Below, in pieces: positions 1 through 11,910 of a stretch of 64,000 nucleotides of DNA. Source of the stretch: Dipteris shenzhenensis (lineage: Eukaryota; Polypodiophyta; Polypodiopsida; Gleicheniales); NCBI GenBank assembly GCA_047967505.1, contig CM106539.1. One strand, given 5' to 3'. Position numbers and translations under genes: made by a program. Below the pieces are notes generated by a model that made no database searches, was not told where the DNA came from, and saw nothing but the letters and a program-made list of their open reading frames with translations. How positions within the stretch are numbered: the first letter of the stretch is position 1; each line of letters begins with the position of its first letter.

Positions 1-900
1 CAAAAAACCACCGTGCTGGCTTTATTAAATTATTTTTGTAAATGGTAAATCCCATGCTTGTTTTTAGTATATTCCAACAACCACCGCACTGGTTTCCCAT
101 AATGAATCCACACATTCTACAAATCCATTCATCTTGTAATAATAGAAGCAAACCACCACACTAGTGGTTGTTAATATCCAACCGCCGCGATGGCGATAAC
201 TTATTTTGCACTACTACTGTGCTATACCGGCTACACTACTGCCATGCTATCCTAAAATTTGTTGCATAGTGCTATACTAAAATAGTGCCCTTTAGACTGT
301 TTATTCATTTGTTAACTATCAGATTTCATCCCATGCTTGTTTTTAGTATATCCCACAACCATCACGATGGTTTTCCATAACAAATGCACGGATCCTACAA
401 ATCTGTTCATCTTGTAATAATAGAAGCAAACCACTATGCTAATGGCTGTTAATATCCTAGTGCAAACCAACCACCGTGTTGGCGATAACTTATCTTGCAC
501 TACTACCGTGATATCCCTACACTACTGCTGTGCTATCCTAAAATTTCTTGCACACTGCTATACTAAAAATAGTGCCCTTTAGACTGTTTATCGTTTCGTT
601 AACCATCAGATTTCATTCCATGCTTATTTTTAGTATATCCCAGCAACCACCGCATTGGTTTCCCATAACGAATCCACACATCCTACAAATCCATTCATCT
701 TGTAATAATAGACGCAGACCCCCGCACTAGTGGCTGTTAATATCCTAGTGTAACCAAGCACCACGCTGGCAATAACTTATCTTGCATTACTACCGTGCTA
801 TCCCTACACTACTGACATGCTATCATAAAATTTGTTGCACAATGCTATACTAAAACAGTGCCCTTTAGATTGGTTTTTGTTAACCATCATATTTCAACCA
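1..900. repeat. Tandem repeat, about 3 units of 279-287 bp
   Basis: The segment starting CATGCTTGTTTTTAGTATA recurs at 53, 332 and 619, giving periods of 279 and 287 bp. Each unit carries the same ordered blocks, including a CACTACTACCGTG-like block and TTTGTTGCA. A partial unit precedes position 53 and the last unit fades near 900. No coding frame is shared between units. This looks like a small satellite or a tandemly amplified transposon fragment, and it may continue to the left of the window. Confidence 0.85.
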
Positions 901-1009
901 CCGGGCTACTTAAAACATTTAAGTACTAACATGGAAGCAGGTCGATACAAAATCAGGTAATACGAGCATCATGAGAAAGTCCACAAGGTCCAAGAAATGT
1001 CTGCAAGAT

Positions 1010-1247
1010 TCATGGGGGAAGGGGCATAAGAAGGGGCATAAGATGGCTGTGCTAACTCTGCTGGGGTGATCTCAGGCGGTGTGGGGTGGTTTGGAGTCTG
1101 TAGTGCCGACTCCTGGGGAGTGTTTAAAGTACCCATCATATACCCGTATAACTCCGCAGGACTAGGAGGGTGCCCTAAAAGGTTATATAAGTCCTTCCAA
1201 ATAGAATCCCAGGGATCAGGTGAGCTGGAAGCGCTTCCTGGCCACAT
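1010..1247 (-). pseudogene. TNP1-like gene, 5' fragment
   Basis: This is the N-terminal part of the gene that is nearly complete on the minus strand of copy 2 (20382-18911). The first ~75 codons match copy 2, including the WKDLYNLLGHPPSPAELYGY segment and the start of the PSYAPSP repeat. The frame then runs into unrelated sequence and stops at 969. Without the domain that defines the family it cannot be functional. Confidence 0.75.
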
Positions 1248-1327
1248 GTTGAACTGGAAAAAAGAAAAAAAATCTATTATTGATGAGCTGAGAAGAAAGG
1301 GGAAGGGAAGAGAGGCTTACTGTCGGA

Positions 1328-1495
1328 GCGCATCTATAGACGCGTCTGATTAGCACGTCTATTTTCACGTCTAACAACGCGTCTATAGATGAGTCTGTCT
1401 GTGTCTACAAACAGTCTAGATGCGCGTTTAGATGCGCTTGTAGACGCGCGTTTAGACGCACTCTGAGACGCGCCTATAGACGTGCTCCGACAGAC
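1328..1495. repeat. AGACGCG repeat array, internal (CACTA copy 1, left block)
   Basis: Many copies of TAGACGCG or its complement CGCGTCTA occur in both orientations, often fused as the palindrome AGACGCGTCT. The block lies between the divergent TNP1-like and TNP2 genes, and the same motif fills the element's ends. In En/Spm elements such subterminal repeats bind the element's own TnpA protein. That role here is inferred. Confidence 0.8.
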
Positions 1496-1703
1496 GAAAT
1501 TTCTAAAAAGTAGAAAAGGACATTGCGCCCGACACACAAACGTGACACTGATACCCAGATCATGCGTTTCTTGGATACGAGAAAGTACAAATCTAAAGAA
1601 AGTAAACTTCCAAACAAGATCAACTGCAAAAGGACTTACCTTGGATAGAGGTATGGAAGGTTCTTCTTCTTTTTCAAAGTTGCTTCTCCTCCTTGTTCGT
1701 CCT

Positions 1704-1949
1704 CTCGGGGGGGTCACTATGTATAAACCCTCTATATCACGTGCGTTCAAGGCATGTTTCTAAAATCCCTTATTTGTAAATTTTTCATTAATAAAATGTA
1801 CCCTTTTTCTATACAAATCTGTAAATTTTTTTGAGAATTGTTTTAAATACTCCCTTATGTAAATTAACTTTTGTTAAATTTAGATATTAAAAACATCCTT
1901 CTGTTGAACTCACGTGATAGGGTTACATATAATCAGTGACCCCCCCGAG
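1704..1949. mobile_element. MITE, 246 bp, insertion 1
   Basis: The termini are the inverted repeat CTCGGGGGGGTCACT. The insertion is flanked by the 8-bp target duplication TTCGTCCT (1696-1703 and 1950-1957). The empty site is present in CACTA copy 2 near 20843 with a single copy of that octamer, so the boundaries are exact. There is no coding capacity. An 8-bp duplication is the hAT signature, although these G-rich termini are not the standard hAT consensus. Confidence 0.93.
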
Positions 1950-2139
1950 TTCGTCCTCCTCTCCTTTAAGCTTGAAAGTAAGTGTGGGTGCCTTCCTCTT
2001 AAGTGTAAGCTTGGAAGTAAGTATGGGGGCCTTCCTCTTAAGCGTCGAAACTGTGGAGATGCTAATAAGGAAGGAAGCAAGCCGCACGAAGTATAAGTGA
2101 TGTGAAGAAAAGCAAAGCGAGCGCGCTAAAAGCAGGTTT

Positions 2140-2285
2140 AAAAGCCGCCTCTATAATCGCGTCTAATAGTGCGTCTATAGGCGCATCTAAAAACACAGAG
2201 TAGACACGCTTTTAGACGCGTTTTCAGATGCGACTGTAGATGCGCTTTTAGACGCGACTGTAGATGCACGTTTAGACGCGTCACA
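2140..2285. repeat. AGACGCG repeat array, internal (CACTA copy 1, right block)
   Basis: A second block of TAGACGCG/CGCGTCTA units just upstream of the TNP2 start at 2343. It matches the block at 21055-21175 in copy 2. It probably forms part of the regulatory region between the two divergent genes. Confidence 0.75.
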
Positions 2286-3182
2286 GAGTTTAAAATTAAA
2301 CATTTGAAGAAGAGCAAATTTGGTGGGTTGTTTGTTTGTAGGATGTCTTCATATTCAACAAGTAGCTCCAGTGAGGATGAATCCCTCCGTATCCACCATC
2401 GCGAAATGTGGTTGGAGCAAAAAATCAAATGTCTGTGTGATCGATGTCGAGGAAACATGTATCGTGCATGCAGGATTACACTCAATCATCTCTCAAAGTA
2501 TGGAGAATGGGATGTGACCATAAACAGGGTAAGGGTTTGTAAGTTAGGGTTGATTGAGATACCTATGGGTGTTCATATGTTTGAGTTATGATCCCGTTTT
2601 AATTTGATACAGGATGTAGTGCCACACCCGCATATGTTGCCCTATGCTCGCCGTGAGGAGGCGAAGTGTCGGCGATATGAGGTGGGATCTTTAAGAGGGA
2701 CCGTTACGGATGCATGGAGTGATGGTGATAGTAGCCCTCCGCCATTACCTCATGAAGCCGTGGAGGAGGAGGTGTTTGATGATATGGTGCGGGATTTATA
2801 TGTCCATCAAGGGAGGGATGATAGCATGGAGCAGGATGGTCTTTTTACTGCAGCATCAACTCCACTGTTTGAGGGGTGCACATTCTCTGTTCTACGTGCC
2901 TCCCTTGAGTTACTAAACTTGCAAACCATCTATGGATGGAGCAATGCAAGTTTGAATGCATTACTCAAGTAAGCTTTAAAGTCTATTTTGCAAACATGGT
3001 GAATTATGCTAGTGGGTCAATTACTCGAATGCTTTTCCTCATTTATGGTCTTCACATGCAGGCTATTGTGTAAAATGCTTCCAAGGGAGAATAAACTACT
3101 GACCTCAAGAGATATGGCAAGGCAACATGTGACCTCTCTTGGAGGATTAGATTACAAGCGCATCCATGCATGTGTCAACGAT

Positions 3183-3428
3183 CTCGGGGGGGTCACTCAT
3201 CATATGTAACCCTATCACGTGAGTTCAACAGAAGGATATTTTTTATTTCTAAAAGTTACAGAAATAAATATACATAAGGGACTATTTTAAATAGTTTTGG
3301 AAAAAAATTACAGATTTGTATAAAAAAGGGGTACATTTTATTAATGAAAAATTTACAGATAAGGGATTTTAGAAATATGCCTTGAACGCATGTGGTATAG
3401 AGGGTTTATACATAGTGACCCCCCCGAG
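3183..3428. mobile_element. MITE, 246 bp, insertion 2, inside a TNP2 exon
   Basis: Same family as the copy at 1704 but in the opposite orientation, with CTCGGGGGGG termini. The target duplication is TCAACGAT at 3175-3182 and 3429-3436. Copy 2 has the uninterrupted site near 22070. It destroys the transposase reading frame of copy 1. Confidence 0.93.
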
Positions 3429-5027
3429 TCAACGATTGCGTGTTGTTTCGTGGACTACATAAGGATGCAAGAGAGTGTCCTACTTGTGGACAGGCAAGAT
3501 ATAGAGCAGATCTCAAAACCTTGGACATGCCTCGTAAGGTTCTGTGACATTTTCCCATAGCATCCAACATCTCTCCAACATATGTTCAAGTGCAAATCTA
3601 TTGCAGAGCTCATGTCATGGCATTCCTCCCATCGATCAACCAATGGCAAGTGGAGAACTCCCACGGACTCTCTTGCGTGGAAGCATATTGAAGACACATG
3701 GCCAAGCTTCAAGGAAGAACCTAGGAACTTGAGACTTGGACTGGGTATGGATGGTGTGAACCCATTTGGTCTCAAAAGCACGTCTTACAATGTATGGCCA
3801 GTGATATTGGTGAATTACAATCTTCCACCCTCTATGGCTATTAAGAAAGGACATGTTATGCTGTCCCTTCTAATTCTAGGGAAACATAAAGTCAAAAACC
3901 CTGATGTTTATTTGGAGCCTTTGATTGATGAGCTAGAGATACTTTGGAGAGGTATCGAGGTGCATGATGTGAGCAGGCCTCCCTCGTCATGAGACTTCAA
4001 CTGCAAAGCAGTCTTGATGTGGACGATGCATGACTTCCCAAACTATGGCGAGTGTTCAGGTAAGCATTGCACTTCTAATTATGAATAAGCAAAGGATGTG
4101 GCACCCTAAACCCACCTTCAACTCTTAATTGCTCGTATTGTTCAGGTCTCACTACATCGGGTTACCATGCATGTCCTGTTTGTGGTCCTTCGCTAGTTGC
4201 CTCACGGGCAGACGCATTGAATAAGGTCATCTATGAGAATCACCATCGATTTCTCCCACCTGATCATCCTAGATATGTTGCCCCTTGGAATGAAGTCCTC
4301 CCACAATCACTCACCGCGGGAGATTGGATGAGAATTTGGGACGGTTCCACGACTCCTCCACCACTTGGCATGAGCCGGTAAGGGTTTGTAACTATTGGCT
4401 GGAAGTAAAGATTGGCTATATTGGCAAGAAGTAAAGATTGCCCGCTAACACTTTATTTTGTTTAGATACTCCATCTTTTATCGTTTACCATATTGATCCC
4501 ACCTCAAGATCAATCACCTGCTTGATCCCATGCATATCTTCAAGAATGTGGCATCTACCATTTGGGAGCATATGAATGGGACACGAGCTTCCACAGGCAT
4601 AAGGGAGGATCTACGTACCACAGGGAGGATGCGTGAAGCTTGGCCTCAAGAGAGACCAAATGGGTGTGTTTTTTTACCTCGTGCACCGTGGATGTTATCA
4701 AAGCTAGAGATGGCGACGGTGAAGTGCGCTATTACTACAATTCGTACTCCCACTGGATGCATGAGGTGTTTGAAGGGAGTCTTTACAAAAAGCAAGAAAA
4801 GAGGTGTAGAGCAACTATATGGCTTGAAATCTCATGATTGGCACAAGATGCTCCAAGTAAGTATTTTATGTGCATAATATCTTTTTCCTTTCAAATTTTG
4901 AGTGAATAGTTATAAGCAACTAATCAACCACCTCCTCGTGGGTTCAGTTCATACTACCTACTAGCATTTCACGTAGTGCATTGAAGGACGTGAAAGATTG
5001 TATTTACAAGATGGGCGAGCTTGTGAG

Positions 5028-5118
5028 GTACTTTACATGATACAAAATATGATGCGTATCAATGCTCCATGCAAGTTTGAATGCATATTGCTAATATGCT
5101 ATACTTTTTCATTTCTAG
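5028..5118 (+). other. 91-bp intron present only in CACTA copy 1
   Basis: A GT...AG segment (GTACTTTAC to TTTCTAG) lies between CTTGTGAG and GTATGTGAGC. In copy 2 (23655-23675) those two flanks are directly joined in the same frame, so the difference is a phase-2 intron gained or lost precisely. The interior is AT-rich with a pyrimidine tract before the acceptor. Confidence 0.85.
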
Positions 5119-6832
5119 GTATGTGAGCTCAAAGGAAATAGATCCCACCATGCTTGAGAATGCTCCAGTTATGTCAGTGGAGGCGGTTTGTTTAGTGGAG
5201 GAGACATTTCCACGTTCTATTCTCACAAGCCAACTACATCTCATAGTGCATTTGGTGGATGAGATTGCTATATGCGGTACTATACATGCACGATGGTTGT
5301 TCTTCCTCGAGCGCTTCATGAAGACCTTGAAGGGCTTCGTGAGACAAAATGCAAGACCCGAAGGTAGCATGGCCGAGGGTTGGTTGGTACAAGAGTCACT
5401 TGTATATATTTCTGAGTTTCTTGTTGATGTGGATAGCTCTCTCCCACGACTATGGAGAGATGATGAAGACCTAAGGATGACCTCTATTGTGCCTCAAGGA
5501 AAAGGACGCAACAAAGTAATAGACACGGAGTTGCATAATAGTATCAACCTCTTTTGCGTGCTTAATAGTGACGTGATGAAAAGATGGGTGACAAGATACG
5601 AGGATGCAAAGGCAAGAAGACAAGAAGAAAGGGCCCTCTTTCGTACACACCACGGATCTTGTGTGCCATACCCTCAGTATCTAAGAGCACTTCCAAAGGG
5701 TATTCATGTGGATTGGCCACTTGATGAAATGGAGAAAGCAGAGAAAGACGAGGGGATGCATATCACAATGGAAGAATGGGAGTATGCTAGCGGATGCATG
5801 AGTAAGGTCGGTATATAGAATCTTATGCATAAGTTAGGAGCTTTCAATAATTTAGATTGCTTATTTAATTGATTTTTTCTTGGTGTAGTACACTATGTTT
5901 AATGCTATATGGTGTGAGGGCAAGCATTTTCGAACACAACGGATTGATGATAAGAGAAACACACAAGACTGCGGCGTCATTGCTAGCTTTGAGGGAGCCA
6001 ATGGAGCCATGGATGATTATAGCGGCATAATCCAAGATATTATTATGCTTGACTTTCGACGCTTCTTTGTGTATGTTTTGGATGTAAAGTGGTTTAAGGA
6101 CGTGGTGGAAAGAGGTCCTAATGCAACAATCAAATGCCATGCAAGTGGCTTTGTAACTATTGACTCCACAAAGTTTTGGCAAAGTAGGAAGGACACACTA
6201 GTACTACCGCAACAATGTGAACAGGTACTGTGCACACATATAAAAATACTCGCTTTTAAATATTTGATGCAAAAAAAATAACATGATTGTATTTGTGTTT
6301 GAATTAGGTTGTCTATCAACCAATGGTGGATAATAATAGATGGTGGCATGTCATACCTATTATGCCATGTTCCAAAGTGATGTATAGTACATTTACTAAT
6401 ATGGAGCGTATGGAGGATGATCATGGCCATGGACGTGATGATGACCGTGATACGAGAGAGGAGGATGATCATGAGATAGGAGATACAGATATTGAGGCCA
6501 TTACCCGTGAGGACGAGCCTACCATTCGAGATGCTGATTTCGATGAGCACATGAGTGGCACAAGTAGTAGCGGATTGAATGTATTTGTAGATCTAAACAC
6601 TTGTTTGGATTTTGAAGTAGATAGTTTGGCAAGGGTTGATCTCATTGAGGATGAGATTGAACCGTAGCCCCATAATTGATATTGGCGAAATATATTACAT
6701 ATTGTCTCATTCTCCTCATCTCACTTAATTCTTGTATATGTGGGCTTGCAAAAAATTATGTGCTTTGGTAATCATGGGCAATGTTTGGAAGGCAATGATG
6801 TACACCAAAATCTCACTTTCTATATTCTCTGG

Positions 6833-6930
6833 TTTGCGTCTATCTATGCGTCTAAATGCGCGTCTGATTCTCAGCATAAACGCGCTAATACACACGCTAA
6901 TACACGTGCAAATAGACGCGCCTATAGACG
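6833..6930. repeat. Right subterminal AGACGCG array, first part (CACTA copy 1)
   Basis: Degenerate TAGACGCG/TCTAAATGCG units downstream of the TNP2 stop codon. The array is continued after the MITE by 7183-7345 and matches 25380-25640 in copy 2. Confidence 0.8.
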
Positions 6931-7175
6931 CTCGGGGGGGTCACTGATTATATGTAACCCTATCACGTGAGTTCAACAGAAGGATGTTTTTAATATCTAA
7001 ATTTAACAAAAGTTAATTTACATAAGGGAGTATTTAAAACAATTTCAAAAAAATTTACAGATTTGTATAGAAAAAGGGTACATTTTATTAATGAAAAATT
7101 TACAGATAAGGGATTTTAGAAACATGCCTTGAACGCACGTGATATAGAGGGTTTATACATAGTGACCCCCCCGAG
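6931..7175. mobile_element. MITE, 245 bp, insertion 3
   Basis: Third copy of the CTCGGGGGGGTCACT family, inserted in the right subterminal repeat array. The 8-bp target duplication is TATAGACG/TATAGATG (6923-6930 and 7176-7183) with one mismatch. The interior is nearly identical to the reverse complement of the copy at 1704. Confidence 0.92.
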
Positions 7176-7182
7176 TATAGAT

Positions 7183-7345
7183 GCGCCCATATTTTCTCAA
7201 TTTAGACATGCAATTAGACGTGTTAATACACGCGCAAATAGACGAGTTGTTAGACGCGCTTTTAGACGTGCTCATAATTCCTCTACTAAAGCAACGTCTA
7301 TAGACGCGCCCGCTATTTTGCGCATCTACCAAGTGCGTCTATACT
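7183..7345. repeat. Right subterminal AGACGCG array, second part (CACTA copy 1)
   Basis: Continuation of the subterminal repeats after the MITE, ending just before the 17-bp terminal inverted repeat at 7346-7362. Confidence 0.8.
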
Positions 7346-7607
7346 TGCTTTGTGTTGTTGTGTAATCGAAATCTTTCATCTCACATTATTTGACTAATTG
7401 AAATATTTCAATCTCACATTAGTGATCTAATTAAAAGCTTTCGTCTCACATTACTTGTTAAATTGAAATCTTTAGTCTCATTATTATCACCGTGTTGGCG
7501 TGGATCAAAGGATAATATTCTAGTCACATAGCTAAGAAAACATTGCCCAAGTAAACTCTGGAGAAGATTAACAATTCAATAGATTATACACAGATTACAT
7601 ATATTCT

Positions 7608-7862
7608 TAGGGGGTGCACTACTTAGAAACCCTATGTATCACGTGCGTTCAAGGGGTATTAAAAAAACCCCTCAACTAAAATTTTTCCCCTAATAAAAAT
7701 ACCCCTCTTTACTTATGAACTAAGTGATTTTTTTCTAAAGGTGAATTAAAAAAACCCTCCTATTATTGTAAACCTGTTAAAATTTTTCAAAAAGTTAAAT
7801 TTAAATACCCCTCCTTTTGAATGCATGTGGTACACTAAAATTTTATGAGGTGAACTCCCTGA
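7608..7862. mobile_element. Diverged relative of the 246-bp MITE family
   Basis: The segment starts TTAGGGGGTGCACTACTTAG and ends near GAGGTGAACTCCCTGA, giving an imperfect inverted terminus. Internal landmarks match the MITE family in the same order: CACGTGCGTTCAAGG, runs of AAAACCCCTC, and GAATGCATGTGGTA. No clean target duplication was found. It is probably an older subfamily. Confidence 0.55.
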
Positions 7863-8339
7863 GCATAGATTACATCTCAAAGACTCCTTTACTTTAGATT
7901 ACATCTCAAGGACTCCTTGTTGAGCTCCTTGATTACAGGCTCAACTCTCCTTGCTCCTTTCCAGAATGGGGTTGGTTCCTTCCTGCAGGGGCCTGGCCCC
8001 TCCCTTCATGCCGCTTCCTCTTTCCTTGATTGGAGCTTCCTAGTTGCAGGCTCGGCCCTTCTTGCTCCTTTCTTGAAGAGGACTGGTTCCCCCTTCAAGC
8101 TCCTTTTCCTCGCAATTAGACTCGGTCTTGGATTTCTTGAATGCCAGTGCGCCTTCATGACATAGGGAAAATTTTCGACGAGAGCGCGGGTCTGCACAAA
8201 ATACAAATATTCACCTAGAAGCGCATCGCGTTGCGGCCCCAAAATGGTCCTGAAAATATAGTTCCGCGATTGGCTACACCCATGCAAATGTTGACTCCTC
8301 ATGTTCAAGTTTGGAATGTGTACTACAACTTGAAGACAA

Positions 8340-9095
8340 AGTTTGCTGTATTCCATTGAACAATGGATAAGTTATGGGTCATGCAAGATACCTATATACA
8401 GAAAAATGGCTACACTCAAGCAAACAATGACCCAAAGAGAGTCACATATGATTGTAGAGTCATGGCCAACTTCATATAAGGTAGCCGAGAAATTGCTTCT
8501 ATTGATACCAATTTTCTCTCCTCACAATTAGCTTATTGTGGGACAGTAAGCAAAATCTATGAAGTTGATGTTTTTATAGAATTGGTACATGTTCATATAT
8601 AGTTAAAGCAACCATTAATACAAATTGAGATCATTTAATTTGCATCTTGAACATAGGTGGTCTTCCATCCAGATCATTATGATCCAAGATGGTGGTATGT
8701 GGTCCAAGTTGCTCCTTGAAGTAAACATATAACTTTTGAGGATAGGGATGTGAATATGGAGATGCCACCAATGGATCTAGTTAATCCCAATAAATCTAGG
8801 GAAGAAGATGATGATCACGATATGGGCCAAGAAGAAAGTGCATATAATGACATCATACTGGAGGAAGGTGGATTTCACAGCATTGGGGAACAAGATGGGG
8901 ATCATGTATCACCAGATATTATTGAAGAAGATGAATTAGAGGATCAAGTCTTAGGTAGACGAGAGGTAGACATACAATAGATGATGACAATATAGGTGAT
9001 AAATTGACTATACAACTAGAGATATCTAGACTTATTTGGTGCGTTGGACTTGGATCAAGTTGAAGCCATTGGAGTAAATCCTTTTGATTTATAGT
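8340..9095 (+). pseudogene. TNP2 C-terminal remnant (DUF4216 region and acidic tail)
   Basis: The translation carries the order seen at the end of the CACTA TNP2 gene: a cysteine-glycine-valine-like block (CRVMANF), YCGTVSKIYEVD, RWWYVVQVAP, then a long Asp/Glu-rich tail ending near LEDQVLG. The frame is broken by several stops. It is diverged from both CACTA copies and resembles the remnants at 33330-34190 more closely, so it comes from a different subfamily. Confidence 0.7.
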
Positions 9096-9986
9096 TTTAC
9101 CAACGAAAAAGCTTTTATATTTGCCCCTTATACTTTTATAGTGCATTATATACATTTGTATGTTGAAATCACCATGAATGTACATCAATATTTTGTTTCA
9201 AAATGATAAAACTTGTAGCAAAAAATTATTTTGGGTGTTATTGCAATTCTGTCGGTATGGAAACTTTTTACCAGTGTCCGCATATACCAACGGTTTTCAT
9301 GCCCGCACGTGCTAAACATTGGCAAGAAAACATTGAAAAAGGACGAAGGTGTAGTAGTGAATTTGGACCCTATCCATTGAAGGGTACATACTCATAAAGA
9401 GAACCACAAATGTGTATAATACAATGGATGTATATTTTTTGATGTTATGTGTACAACAAGCGCATGTGAGACTATAACGTATTAGAGATAATCAGAAAGA
9501 TACTATGTTCTTTAAACCTTCCAATAGACAATTCAATTTGTGGATAGCTATACATATTCCACTTTCTTGTGACTCATGAGAGCTATAGTATCTTTTCACT
9601 AATTTGCAAATGTTTAAGTAGATCCATTATCAATTCTCATGTTAACAAGTATCACCTAATTTTACAAATAGTTTCTTTGATTTCAAAGAGAGGATATTTT
9701 TTAACTTATTCATTAATTTATAAAGAAATATTGTTGTGCACTTTCAATCTTCCTTATTAAATTTACTTTATACTAAGTCAACACATACATAATAGTAAAA
9801 CTATAAAGTAAAAAGTGCATCTATAAAAAGTAATCATTGAATTGGTTGCAAAAAAGATGTATAAGATAAAATGAGTTCACTTTTTAAAAGACATAATATT
9901 TTAATCACCGAGTAATCTAAAGTAATATCTGATAAATATCTGTGGATCTGTTGAATCTAAATAAGATGATTATGTTGACATGCTAG
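9096..9986. other. AT-rich gap without recognisable genes
   Basis: I see no coding signature, terminal repeats or RNA gene here. Short open frames are at chance level for AT-rich sequence. It may hold the 3' flank of the TNP2 remnant. Confidence 0.5.
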
Positions 9987-10167
9987 GGGAACCACTACTT
10001 GAAAACCTATATATAATGTCTGTTCAAGGGGCATTATAACCCCCCCCCCCCAATTTCTAAAAAAGTGAAATAATTTTTGCTATTAAAAGACCCCTTTAAT
10101 TTTGTCTATTAAAAGACCCCTTTTGTTGAACCCACATGCTGTATTTACATATGATGAGTGACCACCA
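9987..10167. mobile_element. Second diverged relative of the 246-bp MITE family
   Basis: It starts GCTAGGGGAACCACTACTTG and ends near GATGAGTGACCACC. Family landmarks are TGTTCAAGGGGCATTATAA near the left end and TTGTTGAACCCACATG near the right end. It is shorter than the intact copies, and its terminal repeat is weak. Confidence 0.5.
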
Positions 10168-10185
10168 AGAGATGATGCGAGCGAG

Positions 10186-10188
<3 letters not shown>

Positions 10189-10250
<62 letters not shown>
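10189..10250. repeat. (GA)n microsatellite
   Basis: About 28 GA dinucleotides, nearly uninterrupted. The serine-leucine frame on the minus strand is a by-product. Confidence 0.97.
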
Positions 10251-11909
10251 AGAGAGATCATAACTCCAAGTGATCGTGGCATAATATGGGAGGAAATCTT
10301 TCACCTTAGAATTACTATAAATTAAGATTGAGATCATTATAGTTATTGATAGAGCTATGCATCTATAGTTTTTTTAATAATAGATTTTCCTACGCAATTC
10401 TATTCAGCTCTACAGGGTTTTCTTATCACTCAAAAATAATAGTGTTCTCATCTATGTCCTTAAGGAGAAAGCATTAGTAGAGGGTTGAGAGGTTTGATAA
10501 ACTTGAAAGAGGAATCATACTAGAGAAGAGTACCCCAACCGTTTAGCCCAAGTAATTGAAGGGTTGGGAGAAATTCATACAAGTTGCTTGGTTTAGCCAC
10601 TTTCTTTAATGAACTCTTATAGCCTACCAAGGACATAAGTCTTGAAATTTTCACATATTAAGAAGCTTGGTTATCAAACTAAAAGCTAGTTAGCCATGCA
10701 CGCTATCCCTCACTTATTGTGGGGCAAAGTAGTGGGATACATGAACAAAAAATTTGGTTGCAATATGACAAGAGCATAGGCACTGATTTTAGGATTGATA
10801 AAGTAAGATTTTGACCAATTGGGTTTACAAGAATAAGGACTATTAGCATGATTTTCCACTTTTGTTAATCTATTGGATTTTTTATAAAGATTTTTATGTG
10901 AAACATAATGTAATCTATTAAAAAAGAATGACAATTATTATAGCAAAGGTGGAGAGCAGTCTCGATCTCAAACTTCGCTAACAACCAAAAACCACAGAGG
11001 GGAAGAGATAAACCCGAAACAATACAATGAAGCTATAGAGAAAACTAAAGACCAAAGACCACACCTCTAGAAAAGGTAGACCTACAAGCACCCTACAAGC
11101 AAGCTAAAGACCAAAGACATGTAGCTTATCTATCCATCTTTCATCGGACGACCCAACGATGGTACCCGCTTTCTCTGACCTACGAGCAAGAAAAAAGTTC
11201 ACAAGGGAGCCTAGCTATCCTCCAGCGAGCAAGCTATGAACACGCCCCATGCTCAAACCAAGCGTGACACAAACCAAAGATGATGAAAGCCTCGAATAGG
11301 CTTGCCAAGCAACCAAAAGATAAGGCATCACACTGACAAAAAGCTCGACTAGGCATAGATGATGGTGGCAAGCAATAAGGAGAACTGATAAACAACGCAT
11401 GAAAGTCTCCCGAACACCCCTGAATCTCTACTACCATATCTAACGAGAGGAAAAGGGATCTCTATGTGCGACAGGCAAACTTGAGTTGGGGGGGGGAGTA
11501 GGGGAGGTTGTGAGGGAGATGCTCCCTCATCTCGGCGCTAGGTCAAGTGTAATACTTTTTAGATTCATTGCTAACCTAGCTTTTGAAGATTAAACTCTCG
11601 TTAAACTCTCCTTGTAGTCTAATAAACCATGTTGGGGTGCCAATAATTATGGATGCTCTCTTGTTTCAATTAATAAAATATGCATCACAAAGGAGTGATC
11701 TAACAATTTCATAGTCTAGCATACCTCGACATTTTCCTATCTCCTTACATGAGACTAACCTTGTGTGCAGCAACTATAGCTTGGCAAGTGATTGAATTTA
11801 ATTATGGGCCATGGAATTATTAGTCTTAACAACTTTTATGCACCATATTCTTATATTCTTGGCTTGAGTCTAAGCTGATACTCGAGAGAGTTACTCATGG
11901 AGAGAGAGA
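10251..11909. other. Intergenic, no gene recognised
   Basis: Read in all frames, this stretch gives only short frames with no familiar motif. No terminal repeats or RNA genes were seen. Confidence 0.45.
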
Positions 11910-11910
11910 C

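Larger units (their letters stand above)
2343..6667 (+). pseudogene. TNP2 transposase (Transposase_21), CACTA copy 1
   Basis: This is the catalytic transposase gene of an En/Spm element. Its multi-exon layout matches copy 2. Recognisable parts are an N-terminal cysteine motif (CLCDRCRG), the tnp2 core with a CPTCG zinc-binding pair and LMWTMHD, the DPMHIFKNV segment, a DUF4218 region (QNARPEGSMAEGW) and a DUF4216 region (LDFRRFFVYVLDVKWF), followed by an acidic tail. It keeps Trp where copy 2 has two nonsense codons. It is nevertheless dead: a MITE interrupts exon 3 (3183-3428), exon 3 has indels near 3545-3580, and a TGA occurs near 3990. The acidic tail ends at the TAG at 6665. Confidence 0.88.
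1010..7362 (+). mobile_element. CACTA (En/Spm) transposon copy 1, left end missing
   Basis: This copy is collinear with the complete copy at 18321-25654 from the 5' part of the minus-strand TNP1-like gene through TNP2 to the right terminus. The right end at 7346-7362 carries the same terminal sequence (TTGCTTTGTGTTGTTGTG) as copy 2. Homology stops abruptly near 1010 inside the proline-rich repeat of the TNP1-like gene, so the left terminus and most of TNP1 are absent and no target duplication can be scored. Three MITEs have inserted (1704, 3183, 6931). A 91-bp intron at 5028-5118 is absent from copy 2. Confidence 0.9.

Noticed and set aside
10083-10337. Ser/Leu repeat protein on the minus strand
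   Set aside because: This is a translation of the (GA)n microsatellite.
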